From Burkholderia sp. (lineage in GTDB: Bacteria > Pseudomonadota > Gammaproteobacteria > Burkholderiales > Burkholderiaceae): a stretch of 58,895 nucleotides of DNA. Where the stretch lies: the NCBI GenBank assembly GCA_031253835.1, contig JAIRVP010000062.1, positions 1-58,895 on the forward strand. The letters are read 5' to 3'. Within the stretch, counting starts at the first letter, position 1. Each line of letters starts with the position of its first letter. The translations under genes were made by a program, and so were the position numbers. Positions 1 through 7,216 of this stretch are shown here, one piece after another. The notes under the pieces are model-generated. The model did not search any database, was not told the origin of the DNA, and was given only the letters and a program-made list of their open reading frames with translations.

Positions 1-527
1 GCGATGTTGCCGGCCGGATCGACGGCCATCATGTCGAAACGGTGCGTGATCGCCTGCCGGTCGCGATGCACGGTGACCGGCACGCTCCAGGTCGCGCCGC
101 CGTCGAGCGAACGCGCGAAGCGCACCATGCCGGTGTACGGCGCATCGAGCGGCATCGACCACGATACGTACACCGCGCGTCCGTCCGGGCTCGTCGCTAC
201 CTTCGGCCGGTTCTCCGCGCTCGTGTAGATCGGTTCGGGCATCGCGTTGACGGTCACGGGCGCGGACAGCGTGCGGCCCGCGTCATCCGAGTGCGCCACG
301 ACGACGTGCGCGCCTTCGACCCATGCGACCCACAGCCGGTGCCGCGCGTCGAATGCGACGCCGGTCGCGAGCGGCTGTTTCTGCTGTGCGGGCGCAGCCT
401 GCATGCTCATGTGCGCGGCGTGCGGATCGGCGGGCTTCTGCGCATCGCGCGCGTCGTGCGCGAAAGCGGACGACAGCACCGCGAGCCACAGCGCGCAGCC
501 TGCCGCGGACGATTTCACAGCGACCAT
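1..527 (-). CDS. Secreted BNR/sialidase-fold protein, 3' part cut by the window edge
   Basis: The frame opens at an ATG at 525-527 and runs without a stop off the left edge (175 codons visible). The first ~23 residues look like a signal peptide (basic start, then CALWLAVLSSAFA), so the protein is probably periplasmic or exported. A His/Met-rich stretch follows (DPHAAHMSMQAAPAQQ), which could bind metal. Further on, SLDGGATWS is a clear Asp-box (SxDxGxTW), the signature turn of BNR/sialidase beta-propellers. True sialidase activity cannot be inferred from one Asp-box. The start overlaps the last 13 nt of the upstream TonB-receptor gene, so the two are probably translationally coupled. Function unknown; an accessory role in uptake through the receptor is inference. 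Confidence 0.75.
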   Translation of the reverse strand, partial: MVAVKSSAAGCALWLAVLSSAFAHDARDAQKPADPHAAHMSMQAAPAQQKQPLATGVAFDARHRLWVAWVEGAHVVVAHSDDAGRTLSAPVTVNAMPEPIYTSAENRPKVATSPDGRAVYVSWSMPLDAPYTGMVRFARSLDGGATWSVPVTVHRDRQAITHRFDMMAVDPAGNI

Positions 528-2878
528 TTCAGTTCTCCAAAGAAAGTGCGGCCCGGATACGGGTGGAACACGTAGTAGCGGCGGTCCGTCAGGTTGTCGA
601 TGCCGACCGACGCGGTCCAGTGACGGTCGTACCGGTAACGCGCCTTCAGGTCGACGACCGTGAACGAGCTGGTGCCGCCGTACACGTCCGGATTCACGTC
701 ACTGTTGTCGAGCGTGTTGAACTGGCGGCCCGAGTAGCGGACGCCGACGCTCGTGAGCCAGTGCTCGTCGAAGCGGTACGACGCGAGCAGGTTCGCGCGC
801 ATGCGCGGGCTGCGCGGAAAGCGCGAGCCGACGTACGCCGGGTTCGCGGTGTCGGCCAGGATCTGCGCATTGCTCGCCGACACGTTCGCGTCGATATCGA
901 GCCCGCGCAGCCCGACGTTCTGGCCGCTGAATGCGAGTTCGACGCCGCGTACGCGCACGCGGTCGACATTCGAGATGTTGGTGACGGTCGATGCGCCCGA
1001 CACCGTCGTCTGGCTGTAGATCGAGTCGCGCAGGTCGCTCTGGAACACGCTTGCGCGCACGACGCCGACGCCCACGTCGCGCTCGGCCGTGAAGTCCCAG
1101 TCGATCGCCTTTTCCGGCCGCAGGTTCGGGTTGTGGTTGACGATCGCATTGTTCGAGATCGTCCCCTGGAACAGCTCGCCGACCGTCGGGAACCGCGTGC
1201 CGGTCGCGAACGACAGCCGGAAGCGCCACACGTCCGTCGCGTCCCATTGCAGCGCGACCTTGGGCGACAGCGCGTTCGCACCGCGGTCCGCATAGCCGAG
1301 CGTACCGCTCGCGTTGCCGAGCGCACCGCCGTACGCGTCCCAGCGCTCGTAGCGCAACCCGAGCGTCGCGAGCCAGCCCGGCGCGAAGCGCCACGCGTCC
1401 TGCCCGAACAGCGCCTGCGTGCGCGTGTCGCCGCGATAGACGCTCGCGAGCGACGTGGTCGGCCCGGCCAGCCAGTCGGCCGTGTTGTACGTGACGTTGC
1501 GCAGGAAGTAGTTGTCGTAGTGATAGCCGAACGTGAACGTATGGCCCTTCACTTCCGGCGCCTCGGCCTTCAGGTCGAGCGTGCGCCAGCCGGTGCCGTC
1601 GCCCTGGAACAGCGTGCCCGCCCCGCCCTGCACGGTCGACGCCGCGCGCAGCACGTCGCGCGACACGTCGTACGCGGACACGACGCCCGACAGCCGCCAG
1701 CCCGAATCGAGCCGGCCGTTCAGGCCGAGCGCGTACAGCCAGTTCTCCTGGTCGCCGCGCTGCGGCGCGAACGCGTTCGGCGCAACGGTCATGTTCTGGC
1801 CGCCGATCGACACGTTGCCGCCGTAGACCGGGTTGCCGGCCGCGTCGCGCAGGAAGGTTTCGCCGTGCTGCCGGTAATGGTTCTCCCAATGCCCGAGCGT
1901 GAGCGTCGCGTCGACGTGATCGGTCAACGCGTAGCCCATCCGGACCGTCTCGTTGAGCTGCTCGGTCCGCTCGATCGTCTGCGCGCCGACGATCGTCCGC
2001 GGCTTGCCGTTGGGCCCGATGTCGGTCGCGGCGCCCGTCACGGGCACGGCGGCGCCCAGCTTCGGGTTGTAGGCCGAATTGGGGCTCGCATACTGCATCG
2101 GCTGGCCGTCGTTCCCCAGCCGGTCGAGCGACAGCGCGAACCAGAACCGGCCGACGCGATTGGCGATCCGCGCGGTCTGGTGATTGCCGCCGAAGCTGTC
2201 CGCGAATCCGTAGCCGTCGTGGTACCGCTGTGTGAAGAATTGCGTCGACAGCGACGCCTCGAGCGTGTCCGGGCGGCGCGTCGTGAGCAGCACGGTCGAG
2301 CCGATCGAGTTGCCGGGATACAGCGCGGAAAAGGGGCCATAGAGCACGTCGACGCGCGCGATGTCGTCCGGCGGAATCAGCGACCAGCGCGGCGGGTATG
2401 CATAGCTCGAGCCGAGCAGGTTCGACAGCAGCACGCCGTCCGCGTACACGAGCCCGCGCGCGCTCTGCAGTTCGTTGAAGTCGCGGCCCGCGAACACGCT
2501 GTTGCGGTCGCCGATATAGCGCTTGCGGACCATCAGGTTCGGCGCGTACTTCAGCGCGTCCTCGGTGGTGGCGTTGGTATGCGACTCGATCCGCTCGCGC
2601 GTGATCGACGTGACGACGGCCGGCGTATCCGGATCGACCGGTTGCCGCTGGGCGGTCACGCTGACGGCGGTCAGCGTGTCGCCGGCCGGTGCCGGTGCAA
2701 CGGCGGCGACCGCCGATGCCGGGACGGTGGCACTGGCCGGGCGCGCGACGCCGCCAAGGGCGGCATCGGCGCGCGCATCGTCCGTCGATGCGGCGTGCGC
2801 GGCGGGCCACGCGAAAGCGGCCGCGCAAGCGAGCGCGAGCCGGCCGCGCGGCAGCCGCGCGACGTTGGTAGACGACAT
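515..2878 (-). CDS. TonB-dependent outer-membrane receptor
   Basis: A 787-aa outer-membrane receptor that would import a ligand, such as a metal chelate, using TonB energy. From the ATG at 2878 (AGGAA about 8 nt upstream) the protein opens with a signal peptide ending AWPAAHA. A plug domain follows, with VTSITRERIESHTN near the start and YADGVLLSNLLGSS and VDVLYGPFSALYPGNSIGS further on. The rest is a ~550-residue beta-barrel rich in alternating aromatic strands, with FELxW-type C-terminal residues (FGELKWSL). A longer frame reaches 2983 but lacks a signal-like N-terminus there. It sits between a DUF2946 gene and a BNR-protein gene on the same strand. DUF2946 partners hint at copper, but no ligand can be read from the sequence. 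Confidence 0.9.
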   Translation of the reverse strand: MSSTNVARLPRGRLALACAAAFAWPAAHAASTDDARADAALGGVARPASATVPASAVAAVAPAPAGDTLTAVSVTAQRQPVDPDTPAVVTSITRERIESHTNATTEDALKYAPNLMVRKRYIGDRNSVFAGRDFNELQSARGLVYADGVLLSNLLGSSYAYPPRWSLIPPDDIARVDVLYGPFSALYPGNSIGSTVLLTTRRPDTLEASLSTQFFTQRYHDGYGFADSFGGNHQTARIANRVGRFWFALSLDRLGNDGQPMQYASPNSAYNPKLGAAVPVTGAATDIGPNGKPRTIVGAQTIERTEQLNETVRMGYALTDHVDATLTLGHWENHYRQHGETFLRDAAGNPVYGGNVSIGGQNMTVAPNAFAPQRGDQENWLYALGLNGRLDSGWRLSGVVSAYDVSRDVLRAASTVQGGAGTLFQGDGTGWRTLDLKAEAPEVKGHTFTFGYHYDNYFLRNVTYNTADWLAGPTTSLASVYRGDTRTQALFGQDAWRFAPGWLATLGLRYERWDAYGGALGNASGTLGYADRGANALSPKVALQWDATDVWRFRLSFATGTRFPTVGELFQGTISNNAIVNHNPNLRPEKAIDWDFTAERDVGVGVVRASVFQSDLRDSIYSQTTVSGASTVTNISNVDRVRVRGVELAFSGQNVGLRGLDIDANVSASNAQILADTANPAYVGSRFPRSPRMRANLLASYRFDEHWLTSVGVRYSGRQFNTLDNSDVNPDVYGGTSSFTVVDLKARYRYDRHWTASVGIDNLTDRRYYVFHPYPGRTFFGELKWSL

Positions 2879-3005
2879 GAGGGAATTCCTGAAAACGTGA
2901 TCGGACGCCGCCGGGCACGAGCACGCGCGCCGCGCGCGCACGGCGCAGCAAGCGGACCGGGCCGCGGGCGGCACGCGCGCCACCGGGGCGCGCGAGCGAC
3001 ATCAA

Positions 3006-3395
3006 TCAGATCGGGGTGTTTTCAGGCGGGGCGCGCGGCTGCGCGAGACGGATGCCCTTGCGGGGAAAATCCGGAACGGCCGGCGCGGCCGCGCGATACG
3101 CGAACGTCCGCACGAAGCCCGGCAGGTCGGGCAGGCGCGTGCCGAGCGCGAGGTTCGCCGCGAAGCCCGGGCAGTACACGCAGTGCGGCACGCCGGCATG
3201 GTCGAACGACGACGGGCCGCGGTCGTCGCCCGCTTGGGCGAGCACGATCTGGCGTGCACCCGCTGCACTGCACAACTCGAGCGTGAGCGCGCCTGAACCG
3301 CTCGACGCGAGACGCGCGTAGCCGACGACGGGCGACAGTACGTTCAGTACCAACGCCAGCCATACGAGGCCGATCCATCGCGTCGTTCGTCTCAT
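3006..3395 (-). CDS. DUF2946 family protein
   Basis: A 129-aa protein starting at the ATG at 3395. It opens with a basic segment and one hydrophobic helix (WIGLVWLALVLNVLSPVV) that is either a signal peptide or a membrane anchor. The body has the cysteine pattern I associate with DUF2946: ELCSAAG around residue 45, then HCVYCPG near residue 78. Family members are short envelope proteins often found next to TonB receptors and copper genes; their biochemical role is not settled. It is first in a minus-strand set with the receptor 127 bp downstream. An upstream in-frame extension to 3464 would bury the hydrophobic segment, so the shorter start is preferred. Confidence 0.7.
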   Translation of the reverse strand: MRRTTRWIGLVWLALVLNVLSPVVGYARLASSGSGALTLELCSAAGARQIVLAQAGDDRGPSSFDHAGVPHCVYCPGFAANLALGTRLPDLPGFVRTFAYRAAAPAVPDFPRKGIRLAQPRAPPENTPI

Positions 3396-3420
3396 CGCCG
3401 TCCGGGAAAAAGTGCGCGCA

Positions 3421-3449
3421 AGTATAGCAAGCGGCCCGATCGTTGCCGA
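3421..3449 (-). promoter_or_regulatory. Putative sigma-70 promoter of the DUF2946/TonB-receptor operon
   Basis: On the minus strand a TCGGCA box (3444-3449) and a TATACT box (3421-3426) are separated by 17 bp. Transcription would begin near 3414, about 20 nt before the DUF2946 start codon. The -10 matches consensus at 5 of 6 positions, the -35 at 4 of 6. No clear Fur box overlaps it. Confidence 0.45.
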
Positions 3450-3587
3450 TTGTGCAGGATGCAATAGCGGCCCTCACACCTCGCATCGCAGCGCATGTGC
3501 CGTTAATACAACAGAGACAAAATCTAACGATTCGCCACTGGCATAAATCCAAGCACGAGGTTGATAATCATCGAACCTGCTGGAGAA

Positions 3588-3740
3588 ATGACCATGGACG
3601 AAAGACCAACCCGCATGCCACCGCCCGAGCAAGTGATGAGCCCGGATCCGGAACCCGTCGGCGTGGAATTCCTCGCCGAATTGCCCGAGCACGTGCGGGC
3701 ATTCTTCGACGAGCAGCACAAGCTGTACTCGCCGAAGTGA
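3588..3740 (+). CDS. Small hypothetical protein (50 aa)
   Basis: A 50-aa open frame starting at an ATG at 3588 with GGAG five nt upstream; a second ATG two codons in (3594) is equally possible. The sequence starts MTMDERPTRMPPPEQ and ends EQHKLYSPK. It is acidic, proline-rich at the N-terminus and has one short helical segment (EFLAELPEHVRAFF). There is no signal peptide or membrane segment. I do not recognise a family. A good ribosome-binding site and sensible amino-acid composition support it as real. It is divergent from the DUF2946/TonB operon and 223 bp upstream of the chorismate mutase gene, with no sign of joint transcription. Confidence 0.6.
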   Translation: MTMDERPTRMPPPEQVMSPDPEPVGVEFLAELPEHVRAFFDEQHKLYSPK

Positions 3741-3963
3741 ACGCCCGTCCGGTTCTGTAACCGCCACGTGTCGATCATCGCTATCGTGCGGTTCATGACT
3801 GCGCATCGCGCGCAATTCGCCTCGCACCCGGGCCGCAACAGCCTGACGGTGCTGGATCAGCTCGCCTGCTGATTCTTCTGTCGCGACGCTACGCCGCGCG
3901 ACTGTCTTCGTCTATTCTTCTGGTTTTCCACCTCCGGCCCGCCCGGCTCCCCCGATCCCTCCG

Positions 3964-4557
3964 ATGAAGCAAGCCATTCGTGCCAGCGTCGCTGTCGCCG
4001 CGCTCGGTGTCGCCCTCTTTGCGTCGCCCCACATCGCTCGCGCCGACGGCGACGACACCGCGCTCACCAACATCGTCGCGCTCGCATCGCAGCGCCTCGC
4101 GCTCGCCGAACCGGTCGCGCGATGGAAATGGGCCAATCGCAAGGCGATCGAGGACCCGCCGCGCGAAGCGGCGCTGCTTGCGTCGGTCGAAAAGCGCGCG
4201 GCACAGGCCGGCGTCGATCCTGCGTTCGCACGGACGTTCTTCGAGGATCAGATCACGGCGAGCAAGGACGTGCAGAACGCACTGTTCGCGACCTGGCGCG
4301 CGACGCGGCCGCCCGAGGGCACGCCGCCCGACCTCGCGACCAGCACGCGCCCGGCGCTCGACCGGCTGACGCAGAAAATGCTCGCGGGCCTCGCGCAGGT
4401 CGCACCGCTGCGCAATGCGCCCGATTGCCAGGCACGCCTCGCGCGCAGCATCGCGAACTGGAAAACGCTGACGCGCTACGACTCGAAGCAGACGCAGGCG
4501 CTCGACACCGCGCTGTCGCACGTCTGCTCGGCCGGCGGCGCAAGCGCGATCGGCTGA
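3964..4557 (+). CDS. aroQ: Periplasmic chorismate mutase (AroQ-gamma type)
   Basis: Predicted to convert chorismate to prephenate, the branch point to Phe and Tyr, but outside the cytoplasm. The 197-aa product opens with a signal peptide (MKQAIRASVAVAALGVALFASPHIARA) cleaved near residue 26. The mature part is all-helical. A stretch with LASQRLALAEPVARWKW and later FFEDQITASKDVQNALF matches the secreted AroQ-gamma chorismate mutases such as the Mycobacterium exported enzyme. Two cysteines, in APDCQAR and LSHVCSA, could form the disulfide known in that class. It stands alone, not in an aromatic amino-acid operon. The physiological role of exported chorismate mutases is poorly understood. Confidence 0.88.
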   Translation: MKQAIRASVAVAALGVALFASPHIARADGDDTALTNIVALASQRLALAEPVARWKWANRKAIEDPPREAALLASVEKRAAQAGVDPAFARTFFEDQITASKDVQNALFATWRATRPPEGTPPDLATSTRPALDRLTQKMLAGLAQVAPLRNAPDCQARLARSIANWKTLTRYDSKQTQALDTALSHVCSAGGASAIG

Positions 4558-4587
4558 CGCGGCCCGCGCCGCGGGCGCCGGCCGCGC

Positions 4588-5715
4588 TCAACCTGCCGGC
4601 GTGAGCGCGGCGAGCGGAATCAGCTGCAGCCCGCGCACGAGATGCGTCTGCAGCAGGCGATGGGTAAAGGGTTCGAACGCACCGTCCGCCGCATCGGCGA
4701 CGAGCCGCGCGGCCGCATCGAGCGAGTCGACCACGCCGAGGTAGCGCCACCCGTCGATCACATGGAACAGGCGGCGCTCGCCGTGCGCCTCGAACGCAAC
4801 GGCGCCGTCGAACGGCCAGGGCGCGGCGGCGCCACGGACGTTATCGGCTGCGGGGCGCCGGTTATACGACGGCCGCAGCTGGGCAATCCACTGCGCCTCG
4901 GCCAGCATCGCGCCCAGTTCATTGCCGGTCTCGCGCCATTCGACGCGCCGCACCTGCTGCGCCAGCCGCATCTCCTTCGACGAACGGCGCTCGCCGGTCA
5001 GCAGCGCACGCAGCCGCTGCCGCACCCGCACGCTGCGACCGACATACAGCGGCGCATCCCCCTCCCCGAACAACGCATAGGCGCCGCACCCGGCAGGCGC
5101 GGTGTCGAGCCACGCCTCGGTCAGATCGCCGCCCAGGCGGAAGTGGCGCGTCGTGCGCGCGATCTGGTCGCGCAACCGCTCGAGCGGGACGATGTCGTGC
5201 AACTGGCGCCAGAACTGCCACAGGAGGTCTGCATCGGCCAGCGCGCGGTGGCGCGCAGCCGGAACGAGGCCGTGCCGCTCGATCAGCGCGTCGAGCCCGT
5301 GCCGCGATTCGCGCGGGAACAACGCGCGCGACAGCCGCACCGTGCACAGCACATCGGGATTGAACGCCAGGCCCGCGCGCTCGAATTCGGCACGCAGGAA
5401 GCCGCGGTCGAAGCTCGCGTTGTGCGCGACGAACAGCTTGCCGTCGAGCCGGTCGAACAGCGCCGGCGCGAGCGACGCGAACGACGGCGCGTCGCGCACC
5501 ATTGCGTCCGAAATGCCCGTCAATTGCTGGATGAACGGCGGAATCGCCTGCGCCGGATTGACGAGGCTCGTCCACGTCGACACGCCAAGCGGGCCGATTT
5601 CGACCACGCCGATTTCGGTGATGCGGTGCTCGGCAGGCGAGCCGCCGGTGGTTTCAAGGTCGACGAAGACGAGCGGTTGTTCGCTGGCGGGATCGGACGG
5701 ACGGGAATCGGACAT
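4588..5715 (-). CDS. DnaQ-like 3'-5' exonuclease fused to a GIY-YIG (UvrC/Cho-type) nuclease domain
   Basis: A 375-aa two-domain nuclease. Residues ~14-170 are a DEDDh exonuclease: FVDLETTGG gives D19 and E21, VAHNASFDRGFL gives D103, and RHRALADAD gives H156 and D161. Residues ~208-290 are a GIY-YIG domain (GCGAYALFGE, then APLYVGRSVRVRQRL), as in the N-terminus of UvrC and in Cho. The final ~80 residues have no motif I can name. Such fusions are annotated as exonuclease or Pol III epsilon-like proteins and are proposed to act in DNA repair. The replicative proofreading subunit lacks the GIY-YIG part, so this is not the main dnaQ. It lies downstream of cspA, separated by a terminator. Confidence 0.85.
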   Translation of the reverse strand: MSDSRPSDPASEQPLVFVDLETTGGSPAEHRITEIGVVEIGPLGVSTWTSLVNPAQAIPPFIQQLTGISDAMVRDAPSFASLAPALFDRLDGKLFVAHNASFDRGFLRAEFERAGLAFNPDVLCTVRLSRALFPRESRHGLDALIERHGLVPAARHRALADADLLWQFWRQLHDIVPLERLRDQIARTTRHFRLGGDLTEAWLDTAPAGCGAYALFGEGDAPLYVGRSVRVRQRLRALLTGERRSSKEMRLAQQVRRVEWRETGNELGAMLAEAQWIAQLRPSYNRRPAADNVRGAAAPWPFDGAVAFEAHGERRLFHVIDGWRYLGVVDSLDAAARLVADAADGAFEPFTHRLLQTHLVRGLQLIPLAALTPAG

Positions 5716-5800
5716 GAAAAGACAGGAAAACGATGCTTCCGTGAGTATGCACCGGCAAGCATGGTCGCGGCCAGCACGGACCGGCGCGTTCCGTCCCCTG

Positions 5801-5829
5801 AAAACAAAAAGCCCCCGCGATGCGGGGGC
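5801..5829 (-). terminator. Rho-independent terminator of cspA
   Basis: An 8-bp GC stem (GCCCCCGC, loop ATC, GCGGGGGC on the minus strand; 5811-5829) followed on the minus strand by TTTTTGTTTT. It lies 27 bp after the cspA stop and before the exonuclease gene, so it should separate the two. Confidence 0.85.
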
Positions 5830-5856
5830 CGGACGTGATCGGCAATGCGTGGCGCG

Positions 5857-6060
5857 TCAGACCGCCTGGATATTCGCTGCCTGCTTGCCTTTCGGCCCGA
5901 CTTTGACGTCGAACGAAACACGCTGGTTTTCCTTCAGCGTCTTGAAGCCGTCCATCCGGATTTCGGAAAAGTGCGCAAACAAATCCTCACCACCATTGTC
6001 CGACGTAATAAAGCCAAAACCTTTAGCATCGTTAAACCATTTCACGATACCGGTATCCAT
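5857..6060 (-). CDS. cspA: Cold-shock protein, CspA family
   Basis: A 67-aa single OB-fold RNA chaperone. It carries both RNA-binding motifs: KGFGFIT (RNP1) and DLFAHFSEI (RNP2-like, normally DVFVHFS). The start is GIVKWFNDAKGFGFI preceded by MDT. The chosen ATG at 6060 has GGGGAA 8-12 nt upstream; a GTG five codons earlier overlaps that Shine-Dalgarno and is less likely. Cold-shock proteins melt RNA structure and act as antiterminators; some members are constitutive. A near-consensus promoter and a ~110-nt leader precede it, and its own terminator follows. Which of the paralogous Csp proteins this is cannot be told from sequence alone. Confidence 0.95.
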   Translation of the reverse strand: MDTGIVKWFNDAKGFGFITSDNGGEDLFAHFSEIRMDGFKTLKENQRVSFDVKVGPKGKQAANIQAV

Positions 6061-6170
6061 GTCTTCGTTCCCCACTCGATTAGATCAAAAAAGCTATTTT
6101 TATAGCCGTTTCCCGAAATCCCGAAACATTGCGCCAGCACCCGCACCAGCACGCCGCCCGAGGACGGAGT
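6061..6170 (-). promoter_or_regulatory. Long 5' leader of cspA with an AU-rich hairpin and U-run
   Basis: From the promoter below, the cspA mRNA would carry a leader of about 110 nt. About 33 nt before the start codon the minus strand reads GCTAT-AAAA-ATAGC followed directly by TTTTTT (6087-6106). That is a weak terminator-like hairpin. Long structured leaders that change fold with temperature are established for cspA in enteric bacteria. Whether this one attenuates or senses temperature is inference. Confidence 0.4.
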
Positions 6171-6176
6171 GCTGAC

Positions 6177-6206
6177 TTTATAAATTGGACAATCCGGGTG
6201 CGTCAA
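6177..6206 (-). promoter_or_regulatory. Sigma-70 promoter of cspA
   Basis: Minus strand TTGACG (6201-6206), an 18-bp spacer and TATAAA (6177-6182). This is among the best matches to consensus in the window, in an AT-rich island. The predicted start is near 6170. Confidence 0.65.
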
Positions 6207-6280
6207 GAAGATTTTTAACGGTTGTTTTATCAAAAAAGCGCTAATACCACTGGAATCGGTACACCATCGCCTTTGATTAA

Positions 6281-6309
6281 TTGATTCGCATCAAAAACCT
6301 GTCAATATT
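6281..6309 (+). promoter_or_regulatory. Possible promoter of the 88-aa gene
   Basis: Plus strand TTGATT (6281-6286), 17 bp, AATATT (6304-6309), giving a start near 6316 and a ~138-nt leader. The region 6207-6453 between the divergent cspA promoter and the 88-aa gene is AT-rich and otherwise holds nothing recognised. Confidence 0.3.
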
Positions 6310-6453
6310 ACCGGGATCGCATCGACGATAATCGCGGCAATGAAATTCCTACCGGGGACAAATCGGCTCGGTAAATTCCTCGGGTTTTTTCCGGGTTGCG
6401 GAAACCCGGGGACATTGAGATGCTGACTCAACGCCGAAAGGAAGGAGAGGGTC

Positions 6454-6720
6454 ATGTGGCTGGACGGAATCAAGCGCTTCGCGAGCCGGCTCGGACGCGT
6501 ACGCCGCAAGTCCCGCGCCCTGGCCGAGTCCGCGCGCGAAGCGCCGTGCGATACCGAATTCGATACGACCTGGCACGGCGATCACTGGCAGAACCTGCTC
6601 GCATCGCCGCTGGATGCCCGTCACTACGTGATGGAAGACTGGACCTATACGCCGCCGCCGACCGATGCCGAGGAAGCCGCGCCTGCGGCCAAGCGCAAGC
6701 GGCGCCCGTACGCGCAGTAG
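6454..6720 (+). CDS. Hypothetical protein (88 aa)
   Basis: An 88-aa protein with a strong Shine-Dalgarno (GGAAGGAGAGG, 3-13 nt upstream). The N-terminus is very basic (MWLDGIKRFASRLGRVRRKSR). The middle is acidic and aromatic (TWHGDHWQNLL, then YVMEDWTY) and the tail is basic (KRKRRPYAQ). There is no signal peptide or long hydrophobic segment. I do not recognise a family, though its composition suggests a real conserved gene. Its stop lies only ~18 bp from the end of a predicted convergent small RNA, so the two transcripts may abut. Confidence 0.65.
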   Translation: MWLDGIKRFASRLGRVRRKSRALAESAREAPCDTEFDTTWHGDHWQNLLASPLDARHYVMEDWTYTPPPTDAEEAAPAAKRKRRPYAQ

Positions 6721-6738
6721 CCCACGAACCGGTGAGGC

Positions 6739-6822
6739 AAAAAAAAGCGCGACTGGGAAGTCGCGCCGACAAAGGTTTGGAGATCTTTTCCGTCAACGAA
6801 AAAGTCTGCTTCGGAAAGCAGA
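6739..6822 (-). ncRNA. Candidate small RNA with three hairpins and an intrinsic terminator
   Basis: A TATACT -10 box on the minus strand (6829-6834) is followed by a ~84-nt stretch that folds into three local hairpins. The first is TCTGCTT-TCCG-AAGCAGA (6805-6822). The second is CTTTTTCG-TTGA-CGGAAAAG with one G-T pair. The third is GCGCGACT-TCCC-AGTCGCGC (6747-6766) followed by eight Ts. No gene lies downstream on this strand, so the terminator has no coding transcript to serve. The -35 is weak. I cannot name a family; expression is untested here. Confidence 0.5.
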
Positions 6823-6834
6823 GATCGCAGTATA

Positions 6835-7216
6835 GCGAGAGAACAACCTTTCATTAGCCATGCTCCACACAAACCTCTATTGCCGATGTGTCAATAATCG
6901 CGCTATGACCCCCACCGCCGGTCGCTGATTACCTGTCGCGATCGCGCAACGCCCGTTACGTAGTCCTGAACGCCTTTTTCCTTCGCTGCACTGCCGCAAA
7001 CCCTTGATGGGCAATCATTTGCGCGCATTCCACGATCTTTGCGGATTCCAAAATACAGTATTGCTTAAAGCGTCGCCCTCCCCCGCTTCGCGCACTCCGT
7101 ACACTGCAGATGGCTTTCTGACAAGCGCACCGCCGCTCTGCCGGTCACAGCGTCAAGCAAAACAGCCCAGCCCGGCAGCAGGTTCGATCGACATCATCCT
7201 GTTTGGAGGCAGATCC
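6835..7216. other. Intergenic region upstream of the porin gene
   Basis: About 380 bp between the small-RNA promoter and the porin start codon. It has stretches of lower GC but I could not place a convincing porin promoter. An open frame continues upstream of the porin start to 7004, but the residues there are not protein-like and precede the signal peptide. The porin mRNA probably has a long leader. Confidence 0.4.

Noticed and set aside
323..3286. A 987-codon plus-strand frame opposite the TonB-receptor gene
   Set aside because: Arginine/alanine-rich shadow frame caused by high third-position GC in the real minus-strand genes. The same applies to long opposite-strand frames over spoT, ftsK, rarA, trxB and hemL.
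3560..3575. GTTGATAATCATCGA as a Fur box for the TonB operon
   Set aside because: It matches only part of GATAATGATAATCATTATC and lies more than 110 bp upstream of the predicted promoter, nearer the 50-aa gene. Too weak to call.
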